Counted from the first letter of the stretch, positions 6,912 through 15,418 are shown. The stretch: 25,731 nucleotides of DNA from Egerieenecus sp048201975 (GCA_048201975.1 DBFBGQ010000073.1:1-25731), one strand, 5' to 3'. Notes: generated by a model not told the origin, from the letters alone. Made by a program: numbers and translations.

Positions 6912-8365
6912 AGCAGCAACGGCTGAAGTTCAAGCTGCTGGCGCTGATCCTCTTCGGAATGTTCGCGCTGCTGGCGGTCTATGGCGGATACAGCATCACC
7001 ACCTACGGCAACCGTTGGTTTGCCTCCAACCGGAATCCCCGGGTGCGGAACCAGAAGAACATTGTCACCGCAGGCGACGTGCTGGACGTGAACGGGGTCA
7101 TCCTGGCCACCACCGTGGACGGGGAGCGGGTCTATCAAGCGGATGAGGCGGCCCGGCGGGCCATTGTGCACCTGCTGGGCGACAGCCAGGGGCAGGTATC
7201 CAACGGCGTGGAAACCTTTCAGACCAGCTACCTATATGGTTTTCAGACCTCCCTGCCCGAGCTGATCGTTAGCCTGTTCCGGGGGGAGGAGCGGCGCGGT
7301 GACGATGTGACGCTCACCGTGGACAGCCGCCTGTGCACGGAGATCGCCGCGTCCTTTGCAAGCCATGAAAAATCCGCCGGCAAAAATGGCGCGGCGGTGG
7401 TCATGAACTACGAGACCGGCGCTGTGGTGGCCATGGTCAGCCTGCCCAGCTTTGATCCCATGGCCATCACCGACGAAACCCTGGAGGATCCCGGGCAGCC
7501 CTTCTGGAATCGAGCCACCCAGAGCGTTTATCCCCCGGGAAGCACATTCAAAATCATCACCACAGCCTCCGCCCTGCAGAACATCCCGGACATCCGCACC
7601 GTATCCATTCAGTGCACCGGGGGGCTGTCGGTGGATGGGCAGGCCATCCGGGACTACGGCAACGCGGTGCACGGAGCGCTGACGCTCAAGCGCGCCTTTA
7701 CCCTCAGCTGCAACAATGCCTTCGCCCTCATTGCCCTGGACCTGGGGGACGCAGCGCTGCGCAAGACTGCGGAGAGCTTCGGCTTCAACGACAACTTCCT
7801 TTTCCGGGACCTGGTCGTGGAAAACAGCAGCTACCCCACCACCAACCGCACGCAGTTTGAAATTGCCTGGAGCGGCGCGGGCCAGTCCGCCATTACTGCC
7901 TCCCCCCTGCACATGTGCATGGTGGCCTCGGCCATCGCCAACGGGGGCGTCATGATGGAGTCGCGGCTTTTGCAGGATGTGACCAGCGCCAGCGGCGTGA
8001 ACCGGCTGAAATTCACCTCCTCCGTCTACCGCACGGCATTATCCACCTCCCTGGCCGAGGAGATTAAAGGATACATGGCCGCGGTGGTGCAAAGCGGCAC
8101 CGCCAAGCAGGCCGCCGTCAGCGGATTGACCATCTGCGGAAAAACCGGCTCCGCCGAGAGCAACGAGGACGGCCGTCCGGTCACCCACGGCTGGTTCGTA
8201 GGTTTCATCGACGACGACGCCTTCCCCTATGCTGTCGCAGTGCTGGTGGAGGACGTCAACGACGGCGACGGCGGCGGCAGCGTAGCCGCGCCCATCGCCA
8301 GCGACATCTTCGCTTACTTGAAAGAAAACAGCGAGATCACTCCCGCGGCATCCACGGCGGAGTAA
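6908..8365 (+). CDS. Class B penicillin-binding protein, transpeptidase (485 aa)
   Basis: D,D-transpeptidase that crosslinks peptidoglycan and is probably the partner of the SEDS protein encoded just upstream (4 nt ATGA overlap). One N-terminal membrane anchor lies at about 10-28. A short pedestal region runs to about 135, and the transpeptidase domain follows. All three active-site motifs are visible: STFK with Ser212 and Lys215, Ser267-Cys-Asn269, and KTG at 412-414. At 485 residues it is shorter than typical FtsI or PBP2 proteins, because the N-terminal dimerisation region is small. It is close in size and context to the actinobacterial PbpA type. A clear terminator follows 33 nt after the stop. 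Confidence 0.93.
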   Translation: MKQQRLKFKLLALILFGMFALLAVYGGYSITTYGNRWFASNRNPRVRNQKNIVTAGDVLDVNGVILATTVDGERVYQADEAARRAIVHLLGDSQGQVSNGVETFQTSYLYGFQTSLPELIVSLFRGEERRGDDVTLTVDSRLCTEIAASFASHEKSAGKNGAAVVMNYETGAVVAMVSLPSFDPMAITDETLEDPGQPFWNRATQSVYPPGSTFKIITTASALQNIPDIRTVSIQCTGGLSVDGQAIRDYGNAVHGALTLKRAFTLSCNNAFALIALDLGDAALRKTAESFGFNDNFLFRDLVVENSSYPTTNRTQFEIAWSGAGQSAITASPLHMCMVASAIANGGVMMESRLLQDVTSASGVNRLKFTSSVYRTALSTSLAEEIKGYMAAVVQSGTAKQAAVSGLTICGKTGSAESNEDGRPVTHGWFVGFIDDDAFPYAVAVLVEDVNDGDGGGSVAAPIASDIFAYLKENSEITPAASTAE

Positions 8366-8398
8366 GGCATGTGGCCTCCTTTGCCTCCGGTTTTCCAT

Positions 8399-8431
8399 GC
8401 CAAAGCGCGCTTTCGCCGCTTTGGCTTTTTT
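8399..8431 (+). terminator. Rho-independent terminator of the FHA-SEDS-PBP operon
   Basis: Stem GCCAAAGCG (8399-8407) with CGCTTTGGC (8417-8425), 9 nt loop, then six T (8426-8431). Confidence 0.92.
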
Positions 8432-8454
8432 GATAAAAAGTCCCCCGCATCTCC

Positions 8455-8480
8455 GAACGATTTCGAGAGAAAGCCTCGTC
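8455..8480 (+). promoter_or_regulatory. Candidate ECF-type promoter of the sigma-factor cassette
   Basis: GAAC at 8455-8458 and CGTC at 8477-8480 resemble the -35 and -10 cores of ECF sigma promoters, with an 18 nt spacer that is a little long. This would fit autoregulation. TCTAAT at 8479-8484 is an alternative sigma-A -10 hexamer, but it has no good -35 at 17 nt. Tentative. Confidence 0.3.
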
Positions 8481-8533
8481 TAATGTGTGAAATGATCATG
8501 CGCAGCAAGCATGCCTTCAAGGAAGTGACGCAT

Positions 8534-9055
8534 ATGGAACAGGCGCGCGCCCCCATGGACCGTGAAGCCCGGTTTGCCGGGCTGATGGCTATGCACCGCA
8601 CCTGGCTGGTGCGCCTGGCCTACCTCTACCTGGGCGACCTGGCCCTGGCGGAGGACGCGGTGCAGGACACCTTTTTGAAGGCATGGACACACTGGGAGGA
8701 ATTCCGGGCGGATAGCTCCGAAAAGACCTGGCTTACCCGCATCGCCATCAATACCTGCAAGGACATCCGGCGTACAGCCTGGTTTCGCCGAGCACGGCAG
8801 GCGTTGAGCCTGGAGGTGGCAGACCATACCCGCGCGCCGGACCCTTACAGGGACGACTCGGTGATTCAAGCCATACGCCGCCTACCCGACCGGGACAGAC
8901 AAGTGATCCTCCTGCGCTATTATCAGGAGCTTTCCGTGCGGGAGACGGCGCAGGTGCTGGGCATTAGCGAAAGCAGCGCAGCCTCCCGGATTCACCGTGC
9001 CAAGGACCGCCTGCGGGAAGCGTTGAAGGGATGGTGGTTCAACGATGAGGACTAG
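8534..9055 (+). CDS. ECF-type RNA polymerase sigma factor (173 aa)
   Basis: Directs RNA polymerase to a dedicated set of promoters. Sigma region 2 occupies about 15-80, including the AEDAVQDTFLKAW core-binding and -10 recognition helix. Region 4, a helix-turn-helix for the -35 element, is at about 110-162 with LPDRDRQVILLRYY and VRETAQVLGISESSAASRIHRAK. There is no region 1 or 3, as expected for an extracytoplasmic-function sigma factor. The start at 8534 is chosen because AAGGAAG (8519-8525) sits 8 nt upstream. Earlier in-frame ATG codons, such as the one at 8483, lack this. The stop overlaps the next gene by 11 nt, the usual sign of translational coupling to an anti-sigma partner. Its regulon is unknown. 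Confidence 0.93.
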   Translation: MEQARAPMDREARFAGLMAMHRTWLVRLAYLYLGDLALAEDAVQDTFLKAWTHWEEFRADSSEKTWLTRIAINTCKDIRRTAWFRRARQALSLEVADHTRAPDPYRDDSVIQAIRRLPDRDRQVILLRYYQELSVRETAQVLGISESSAASRIHRAKDRLREALKGWWFNDED

Positions 9056-10841
9056 CTTGCGGGAAGATCTGGACCGTCGCCTGGAATCCCTGGATTGGCA
9101 CGAGGAAGATCAGGTGCTGCGCCGCCTGCATTCCCCCCGGCGCTTTTCCGGCAGGGCTATCGCCGTGGTATGCGTAGCCTTGCTGCTGCTCTGCTCCACC
9201 GCCCTGGCCGTAACGTTGACCCTCTCCCATCGAGCCTGGGCGGTGCAACAGGCCCGAGAGGCCGTTTGCGGAGAATATGGGCTGACCAGCGAGCAGCTGG
9301 ATCTTTTCTCCGCGCAGGTGGAGGAGGTGGACGGCGGCTGGCGCGTGACGCTTCAATCCTCAGCGCTGAACCCGGAAGCATTGGGCGTTTATACCGTATG
9401 GCTTCAAGAAGGAGAAACGGAGGTGACCTGGAGCCATGACAAGGAAACGCCACTGCCTGACGGAGATCTTTCCTCCTCCGCCTGGGGCAGTGCGCAGATT
9501 CAGCGCGCGCTATCGCTACGCTCCGATAATCTGAACAGATGGATTGCCGCCGAGGCTGCGGATACTGCGCTGCTAACCCTGGAGGAACGCGCCACATTGG
9601 ACGCGCCTTTGCTGGAGGCTCCCCAGGCGGCGAGCCTGATCCATGTGCTGCCCCGGGAAAGCGATGTATCCTCCCAGGCCGCGCAGAAACTGGCTGAACA
9701 AGCAATTATCCGCAAATACGGCATACCTGCTGGCTCCCTGACCTTGTCCCCGGGCAATTTTTTCCTCCTGCTGCACACCGATACGTCGCAGCGCGTTTAC
9801 GATATCACCTTCACCTCCAGCGATGCCGCCTACCGCGTGCGCCTGGACGCAGAAACCGGCGTGGCGCTCTCCTGCGCCTATTACGGTCCGGCCGACGCCT
9901 TCCGCCTCCCCCAGAGCGACCTATCCCAATACCCGGAAGCGGCAGAAGAGTACGTGCAGTGCGGAGCTTTTGATCTGCTCACCCCGGTGGAACAGGCGTT
10001 GATTTCACAGCGCTACGCGGCGGCGGGACTTTCCACGCTGCTGCCTCACGCCGTTTACGCGGACCCCAGCACCGTGGACATCCGTGAAGCGGAGGCCGTA
10101 GAAAAGGCTAAGGCCGCGCTGGCGGACACCTTTGGCATGCCGCCGGAAGGCTACGGCTTTTACACGCTGCGCATCTCCCTGCTGGCGCAGGACAGCGCTG
10201 CGGCATGGGAGATTCGGCTGATCCCCGCCCAGCAAGACGATTGGCACTGGTTTGCCGCCTACGGCGAGCGCCTGGGCGCCTACACGGTCACTTTGGACGC
10301 AGCTACCGGCCAGACGCTTACATGCGACTGGTCCCTGCGGGACGTAGCGGGAACCGATAACGCTACGCCGGCCACCTTTGGCGCATCCGCGGCATATACC
10401 GCTCCTATGCTTCCCTGGCTACGGACGCTACTGGAACGTTTGCAAAGCATACTGGACCGCTACGATCCCAGCGCAAACCTGGACGAAATGACCCTTGCAG
10501 ACCGCGCTGCCTATGACCAACTGATGCGACAATCCGGTTATTCACCCCGCAATCACGGAAGCACGCTGCCCGAGGCCGGCGAACTCTCCCAGGACCAGGC
10601 CCGCCAATTGGCCGAGGAAGCGCTGGTCTCCCTCTATGAGTTGGATCAAAGCCTGCTCAGGCGCTATACCGTGCAGACGGATTGTACATTCGTCTTCGAC
10701 CTGGAAGAGGAGCCGGTAAAGTGCTGGTGTTTCTCCTTCCAAAGCGATGGCGCCACGGACCTTTACTCCCTGCTGATCAATGCCGCCAACGGCAATGTCG
10801 AAGGCTACTGGCACGATGCTGCCGCGTCCGGCAACGGTTGA
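9045..10841 (+). CDS. Membrane protein with repeated PepSY-like domains, probable anti-sigma factor/sensor (598 aa)
   Basis: Residues 1-36 are charged and cytoplasmic, a single membrane segment lies at about 38-58, and roughly 540 residues are predicted outside the cell. The exterior contains about four units, each with an Ala/Glu-rich helix followed by strands ending in a Y-x-V-x-L-D-A-x-T-G pattern. They lie at roughly 67-130, 210-280, 346-430 and 514-590 (LDAETG at 267-272, LDAATG at 417-422, INAANG at 578-583). These resemble PepSY domains. Overlap with the sigma gene and the topology suggest that the short cytoplasmic tail holds the sigma factor and the exterior senses a signal. No zinc-binding ZAS motif (HxxxCxxC) is seen, so the anti-sigma role is inferred from position. 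No homologue is recognised by name. Confidence 0.7.
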   Translation: MRTSLREDLDRRLESLDWHEEDQVLRRLHSPRRFSGRAIAVVCVALLLLCSTALAVTLTLSHRAWAVQQAREAVCGEYGLTSEQLDLFSAQVEEVDGGWRVTLQSSALNPEALGVYTVWLQEGETEVTWSHDKETPLPDGDLSSSAWGSAQIQRALSLRSDNLNRWIAAEAADTALLTLEERATLDAPLLEAPQAASLIHVLPRESDVSSQAAQKLAEQAIIRKYGIPAGSLTLSPGNFFLLLHTDTSQRVYDITFTSSDAAYRVRLDAETGVALSCAYYGPADAFRLPQSDLSQYPEAAEEYVQCGAFDLLTPVEQALISQRYAAAGLSTLLPHAVYADPSTVDIREAEAVEKAKAALADTFGMPPEGYGFYTLRISLLAQDSAAAWEIRLIPAQQDDWHWFAAYGERLGAYTVTLDAATGQTLTCDWSLRDVAGTDNATPATFGASAAYTAPMLPWLRTLLERLQSILDRYDPSANLDEMTLADRAAYDQLMRQSGYSPRNHGSTLPEAGELSQDQARQLAEEALVSLYELDQSLLRRYTVQTDCTFVFDLEEEPVKCWCFSFQSDGATDLYSLLINAANGNVEGYWHDAAASGNG

Positions 10842-10901
10842 CGCAATTCCCTTTCCTCACCGCTCTCCACCCTACAACCGCATTTGAAGGAGGGTAATTT
10901 C

Positions 10902-13019
10902 ATGAAGAAGCTCATGGCTGTGTTTGCTGCTGTCTTGTTGACCCTTGTCGGGCTGCCGGCATCCCCGGCCCGTGGACAAGCCGAAGCGCTGCAACGCTTT
11001 ACCGATCTTCCGCTGCAATGCAGCCTTCTAACCCAGGATGCCGCCTTCGCCCTGGATACGGATGGCGTGCTATGGCGCTGGCCCTATGACGCCGCTCAGC
11101 CCGTTCCCTACGCAACGCTTCCCGCGGCGCTCCCCCTGGATGGCCTTTCAGCCTATGCGCAGCTTTCCCCAGAGGAACGTGCCGCCGCAGGGGAAACGGT
11201 ACAGCTGCTTGCGCCCAGCCCATCGGGGCAGCTTTACGCCCTGAATGTCTACGCCGGGCGCGTGGGGGTGGTATCCCCCCAGGGAGTAACCTGGACAGAA
11301 GTCACCTTTGACCCTGCTCCCCTCTTCTCCTCCGACGGTTGGCCGCTCCCCCTGCTGGGACGCCCCCAATGCCTGGCTGACGGACGCCTGTTGCTGCTGG
11401 CTGAGTGCTGGGACCGCATGGATTTCACGCACTGGAATTACGCCCAGGCGCTGCTCCTGGATCCATCCACCGGCGCCACGCGCCTGCTGGATGCGCCCGA
11501 TACCATCGCCGGCTGCATGCATCAGGAAAAGCTGCTGTTGCTGTGCAGCGCCGCAACCGAAAACGGAACCCAGGAAAACAGCCTTTCGCTGCTGGACCTG
11601 GACAGCGGCGAATTCTCCCCGTTCCCTGGACAGCTGCCCGACGGGAATGCCGGCGCCATGGCCTGCGATGAACAAGGCAAAATCGTGCTGACCATTGATT
11701 CGGACGTCTACCTGCTGGACAGAAACGGCAGCGCGCAGCTGACAGCAAACGCCTGGAACACACAGGTGACGGCATACAGCCAGGGGCTGCTGCTGCCGGA
11801 CGGCCGTTACGCGACGACCGGCAGCGGCATCACCGTGCTGTCCTTACCCCAAGAACCGCCACAGCCCCTGACCGTGCAATGGGCCGTCCCGGACGCCGCC
11901 ATGGCCGCAGCCTTTCAAGCCGCGCATCCCGAAGTACTGGTTCAGCTGCGGCGTGAAACCATGAGCTGCGCGCAGGTCGCCCAGCGCATCCAAGGCGGGG
12001 ACAACGCTACGGATATCTTCTGCGTAACCGTGGACGCAGGATTTGGCGTGCTGATGGACAAGGGCTTCACTGTGCCCCTGGAGGATTGCCAGGCCATTGT
12101 CCAAAGCGTGGCGGACATGTACGAACCATTTCGGGAACTACTCACTGACAACGCAGGGCACATCGCCGCCTATCCCGTTTCCCTGCGGGTGAACCTGTGG
12201 AGCGTCAACCAGGAGCTGTGGATCAAGCATTTCGGGGACACGCCCCTGCCGAACACCTGGGCCGGGATGCTTGCAAACATGCTGACCTTTGAATCCGCGG
12301 AGGACCAGGATGGCGACCTTTTCCTCAGCCAGTGGGACTACGCGGAGATGGTCCGCCTGCTCCTATGGTCCTTCCTGCAGCAGTCCGAAGACGACAGTGC
12401 GGACCTGACAGACCTATCACTGGCGCAATGCCTGGACCTGCTCCTGCAAATTCGCGCCGTCAAGGGTGTAGATCACCTTTCCAGCGAGGAGGTTTACCCG
12501 GCAAGCGAGGTAGGCGGCAGCGAGTATGTGCTCCTGGGAATCAACTGGGCAGCCTATGACTCGCGCCTGGCATCGTTGGATAGCGAGGCTGACAGCATGC
12601 TGCTTCCCCTGACATTTCACGGGGAGACGCCCACGCTCCCCGTCGATCTACAGGTGCTGGTGGTCAACCCCCTTTCCCCCAGACAAGCGCTCGCCCAGGC
12701 GTTCATCGCCCAGGCCGCTATTCCGGAAAACGGTCTGATCCGCTATGCCATGCTGCATGCTTCGGCCACAGAACCCGTGTATCGTACCTCCGAGCTTACC
12801 GGCCGAACCTATGCGGTGATTTCTCCCCAGGGACTGGAAAGCTGGCGGAAGGTCGTCCCCTGCCTACGCTTCTACGCGCGCTCCGGGCTAATACGAGATG
12901 ACGTGGAAGCCTTGCTAGAGTCCTGCGTGCAGCGCTATATCAGCGGACAGCTCCGTCAGCAGGAGATGCTGGCAGAGCTGGATCGTATGATCGCCATGGC
13001 GCAGTTGGAAAACCAATAG
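10902..13019 (+). CDS. Secreted protein: N-terminal beta-propeller-like region fused to a family 1 solute-binding domain (705 aa)
   Basis: A signal peptide covers about residues 1-26 (MKK, hydrophobic core to Gly17, Ala-rich cleavage region). There is no lipobox cysteine, unusual for a Gram-positive binding protein. Residues 30-318 contain repeated short strands with Asp-Gly turns (LDTDGVLWRW, LLDPSTGATR, LLDLDSGEF, LLDRNGSAQL), typical of beta-propeller blades. From about 322 the sequence switches to an extracellular solute-binding fold: LTVQWAVPD, FQAAHPEV, DIFCVTVDAGFGVLMDKG, then the helical lobe. The start is fixed by AAGGAGGG (10887-10894), 7 nt before the ATG. It lies 60 nt after the PepSY-repeat gene with no terminator between, so it is probably the third gene of the sigma operon. 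No ABC permease or ATPase is adjacent. Ligand unknown. Confidence 0.75.
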   Translation: MKKLMAVFAAVLLTLVGLPASPARGQAEALQRFTDLPLQCSLLTQDAAFALDTDGVLWRWPYDAAQPVPYATLPAALPLDGLSAYAQLSPEERAAAGETVQLLAPSPSGQLYALNVYAGRVGVVSPQGVTWTEVTFDPAPLFSSDGWPLPLLGRPQCLADGRLLLLAECWDRMDFTHWNYAQALLLDPSTGATRLLDAPDTIAGCMHQEKLLLLCSAATENGTQENSLSLLDLDSGEFSPFPGQLPDGNAGAMACDEQGKIVLTIDSDVYLLDRNGSAQLTANAWNTQVTAYSQGLLLPDGRYATTGSGITVLSLPQEPPQPLTVQWAVPDAAMAAAFQAAHPEVLVQLRRETMSCAQVAQRIQGGDNATDIFCVTVDAGFGVLMDKGFTVPLEDCQAIVQSVADMYEPFRELLTDNAGHIAAYPVSLRVNLWSVNQELWIKHFGDTPLPNTWAGMLANMLTFESAEDQDGDLFLSQWDYAEMVRLLLWSFLQQSEDDSADLTDLSLAQCLDLLLQIRAVKGVDHLSSEEVYPASEVGGSEYVLLGINWAAYDSRLASLDSEADSMLLPLTFHGETPTLPVDLQVLVVNPLSPRQALAQAFIAQAAIPENGLIRYAMLHASATEPVYRTSELTGRTYAVISPQGLESWRKVVPCLRFYARSGLIRDDVEALLESCVQRYISGQLRQQEMLAELDRMIAMAQLENQ

Positions 13020-13046
13020 GCACGTTGCGCGTTCACTTGCTTCCAC

Positions 13047-13079
13047 AAAAAAAGCCGGAGAGCAATCAGTCTCTCCGGC
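13047..13079 (-). terminator. Rho-independent terminator of the GH31 gene
   Basis: On the minus strand, GCCGGAGAG (13079-13071) pairs with CTCTCCGGC (13062-13054) around an 8 nt loop and is followed by seven T (13053-13047). On the plus strand the hairpin has no T-tract. Confidence 0.9.
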
Positions 13080-13112
13080 CTGTTCCAGGTACTTTTGGTT
13101 TTCATAAAGCGT

Positions 13113-13143
13113 CCCGGATACCTTGCGGTCCCGGGGCATTTTT
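13113..13143 (+). terminator. Candidate terminator of the sigma-factor cassette
   Basis: CCCGG (13113-13117) pairs with CCGGG (13131-13135), with an inner ACC/GGT stem and a TTGC loop, followed by GCA and five T (13139-13143). It faces the GH31 terminator in the same convergent gap. Confidence 0.45.
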
Positions 13144-13172
13144 CATGCGCTGGCGCGCGCAACCAAGCGCGC

Positions 13173-15143
13173 TTACGCCATCCGCTCCAGCACGGGGATC
13201 ACGTCCAGCGGCGCGGGAACCGTCACATATCCGCCGCCCTGGAGCTCCTCGCCGGTATCCACGTTGCGCCACTTGCCCGCAGGCAGATACACCTTCCGGC
13301 TGCGCGCCCCCATTTCCATCACGGGAGCAACCAGGTACTTGCCACCGAACATGTACTGATCCTGCAACAGCGCGCACTCCGCATCCTCCGGGAACTCATA
13401 GAACATGCCCCGCAGCAGCGGCGTGCCGGATTCGTGAGCCGCCTGCATCAGGGAGCGCACATAGTCCCGCAGCTCCTCCCGCCGGCGCATATACTTCACC
13501 AAAATGGGGTACGCCTCCTCGCCGAAGCTCCACACCTCATTGTCGCTGCCGGAGTTCAGCACCTGGGTGCCGTCCTTGCGGTATACCGGCACGGAGGGTT
13601 GACGGTCCCCATGCAGGCGCATCACCGGGCAATAGCAGCCCCACTGGAACCAGCGCACCAGCAGTTCCCGGAATTCGGGATCCTTGGGATTCCCCGCATG
13701 GAAGCCGCCGATATCCGTGGTCCACCAGGGAATCCCCGCCACGCCCATGCTTACGCCGGCGCAAACCTGGCGGCGGAAGTAGCTCCAGTCGCTCATGATG
13801 TCCCCCGACCACACCAGCGCGCCATACCGCTGGCTGCCTGCCCAGGCGCAGCGCACCAGGTTCACCGGGTTTTCCTGCCCGGCTTCCACCATGCCCTCGT
13901 AGAAGGTGCGGGAGTAATACTGGGGATACACATTTCCCACCTGCTGATTGGGGCCGATGTGGTAGCGGTAGGCCTTGAAGTCGTAGGTGCCGTACTCCGG
14001 CTCCGCCTCGTCCAACCAAAACACGCGGATGCCGTAATCGTAGTAATTCTTCTTGCACTTCTCCCACACGTATTTTCGCGCCCGGGGATTGGTGGCGTCG
14101 AAGAACATGCTGTCCTCCACAAAGCGCATGCCGATCTGCTCGCCGTACTCGGCGCGGACCAGCAGCCCCTGCTGAAGCATCTCCTCGTAATTTTCCGAGG
14201 TCAGCGACACCTGCGGCCACACGCTCACCATCAGCTCGATGCCCATTTCCTTGAGTTCCTTAACCATGGCGGCAGGGTCCGGGAAAAATTCGGGATCGAA
14301 GCGGTAATCCCCCATCTTGGGCCAATGGAAGAAATCGCAGACGATCACATCAATGGGCAACCCCCGGCGCTTGTACTCCCGCGCCACCTCCAGCAGCTGC
14401 TCCTGGTTCCAGTAGCGCAGCTTGCACTGCCAGAATCCCAGGCCATACTCGGGCATCATGGGCGCGAAGCCGGTAGCCTGCGCATAGCGTAGGCTGATGT
14501 CCGCCGGCTTGTCCCCGGCAGTAATCCAATAATCCAGCTGCTTGGTGGTGTCCGCATGCCAGGAGGTGCGGTTGCGTCCAAAGGACACCCAGCCCACAGC
14601 CGGGTTATGCCACAGGAAGCCATAGCCCCTGCTGGACATGATGAACGGCACGCTGGCCTGGGAATTCCGGTGCGCCAGCTCCAGGGTGCAGCCCTTCCAG
14701 TCCAGATATTCCTCCTGATACTGCCCCATGCCATAGATGTGCTCCCCTTCCATTCCCTGGAAGGTGGCCGTCAGGGCATAGTCGCCCCCAAGGATGGGCT
14801 CGAACTTCCGCGCCTGGAGCACCAGGGCATTTTCTCCATCCGTCTCCTGCAAAAGCACCTCGCCCTTTTGGTTCAGGAAAGTGAGCTTCACCCGGCGGTG
14901 CCAGCCTGCCACCTCCAGCTTCGCAGTGATTTTGCCGCAGCGCAGCGTAGCTTTCTCATCGCCCAGAACGACCTCCACATCCTGGCAGGGCACGGGGTCC
15001 AGCAGCGCGAAGCGGTCGTCCCGCACATCCCCCATGAGCACGGCGCGCACCCGCAGGCTGTCTGGGCCCCAAGGCTCCACCGCCAGCGTCTCCCCACGGT
15101 TGCGCCAGATAATTCGCTGTCCTTGCTGTTCAAAAAATCGCAT
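13173..15143 (-). CDS. Glycoside hydrolase family 31 protein (656 aa)
   Basis: Retaining alpha-glycosidase of the GH31 family (alpha-glucosidase, alpha-xylosidase and relatives). It has an N-terminal beta-sandwich (about 1-225), then the catalytic barrel from about 230 (PEYGLGFWQCKLRY) to about 590, and C-terminal beta domains. FWLDEAEPEYG (375-385) contains the expected nucleophile Asp378, and VWSGD (444-448) the expected acid/base Asp448. PIDVIVCDFF and the WTTDIGGFH block are also typical. No signal peptide is seen, so it probably acts on imported oligosaccharides in the cytoplasm. The start at 15143 is preceded by AAAGGAG and GAGGGA runs; an in-frame ATG at 15188 is less well supported. 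No transporter or regulator gene is adjacent, and substrate specificity cannot be read. Confidence 0.93.
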   Translation of the reverse strand: MRFFEQQGQRIIWRNRGETLAVEPWGPDSLRVRAVLMGDVRDDRFALLDPVPCQDVEVVLGDEKATLRCGKITAKLEVAGWHRRVKLTFLNQKGEVLLQETDGENALVLQARKFEPILGGDYALTATFQGMEGEHIYGMGQYQEEYLDWKGCTLELAHRNSQASVPFIMSSRGYGFLWHNPAVGWVSFGRNRTSWHADTTKQLDYWITAGDKPADISLRYAQATGFAPMMPEYGLGFWQCKLRYWNQEQLLEVAREYKRRGLPIDVIVCDFFHWPKMGDYRFDPEFFPDPAAMVKELKEMGIELMVSVWPQVSLTSENYEEMLQQGLLVRAEYGEQIGMRFVEDSMFFDATNPRARKYVWEKCKKNYYDYGIRVFWLDEAEPEYGTYDFKAYRYHIGPNQQVGNVYPQYYSRTFYEGMVEAGQENPVNLVRCAWAGSQRYGALVWSGDIMSDWSYFRRQVCAGVSMGVAGIPWWTTDIGGFHAGNPKDPEFRELLVRWFQWGCYCPVMRLHGDRQPSVPVYRKDGTQVLNSGSDNEVWSFGEEAYPILVKYMRRREELRDYVRSLMQAAHESGTPLLRGMFYEFPEDAECALLQDQYMFGGKYLVAPVMEMGARSRKVYLPAGKWRNVDTGEELQGGGYVTVPAPLDVIPVLERMA

Positions 15144-15418
15144 GACTTCCCTCGCTCCTTTACAATGCCTACCCTTTGGCCAATTCATTTTGCGCGGGGC
15201 GTCCGCAAAGGCGGCTATCCCCCTGGTCTTTGGCGCCGTCCGCCCCCCGCGCGTCCATGCCGCGCAACGCTCCGCGCACGGACCCGGTCATTGATCGCAT
15301 GGATATGGTTCGACGTATTTGCGCGGTATCCTTTCCTGATTCTGCCAAAATCGCAGATGCTTTCATCACGGGGGCGGCGCTGTTTCCCGGACCGTTCGGG
15401 CGCTGCTGCGCGGAATAC
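15144..15418. other. Intergenic region upstream of the GH31 gene
   Basis: The gap between the GH31 start and the rpsI terminator. Apart from the ribosome binding site near 15150-15160, I see no confident promoter, operator palindrome, RNA gene or reading frame. TTGGCA on the minus strand (near 15343-15348) has no matching -10 at 16-18 nt. Confidence 0.4.
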
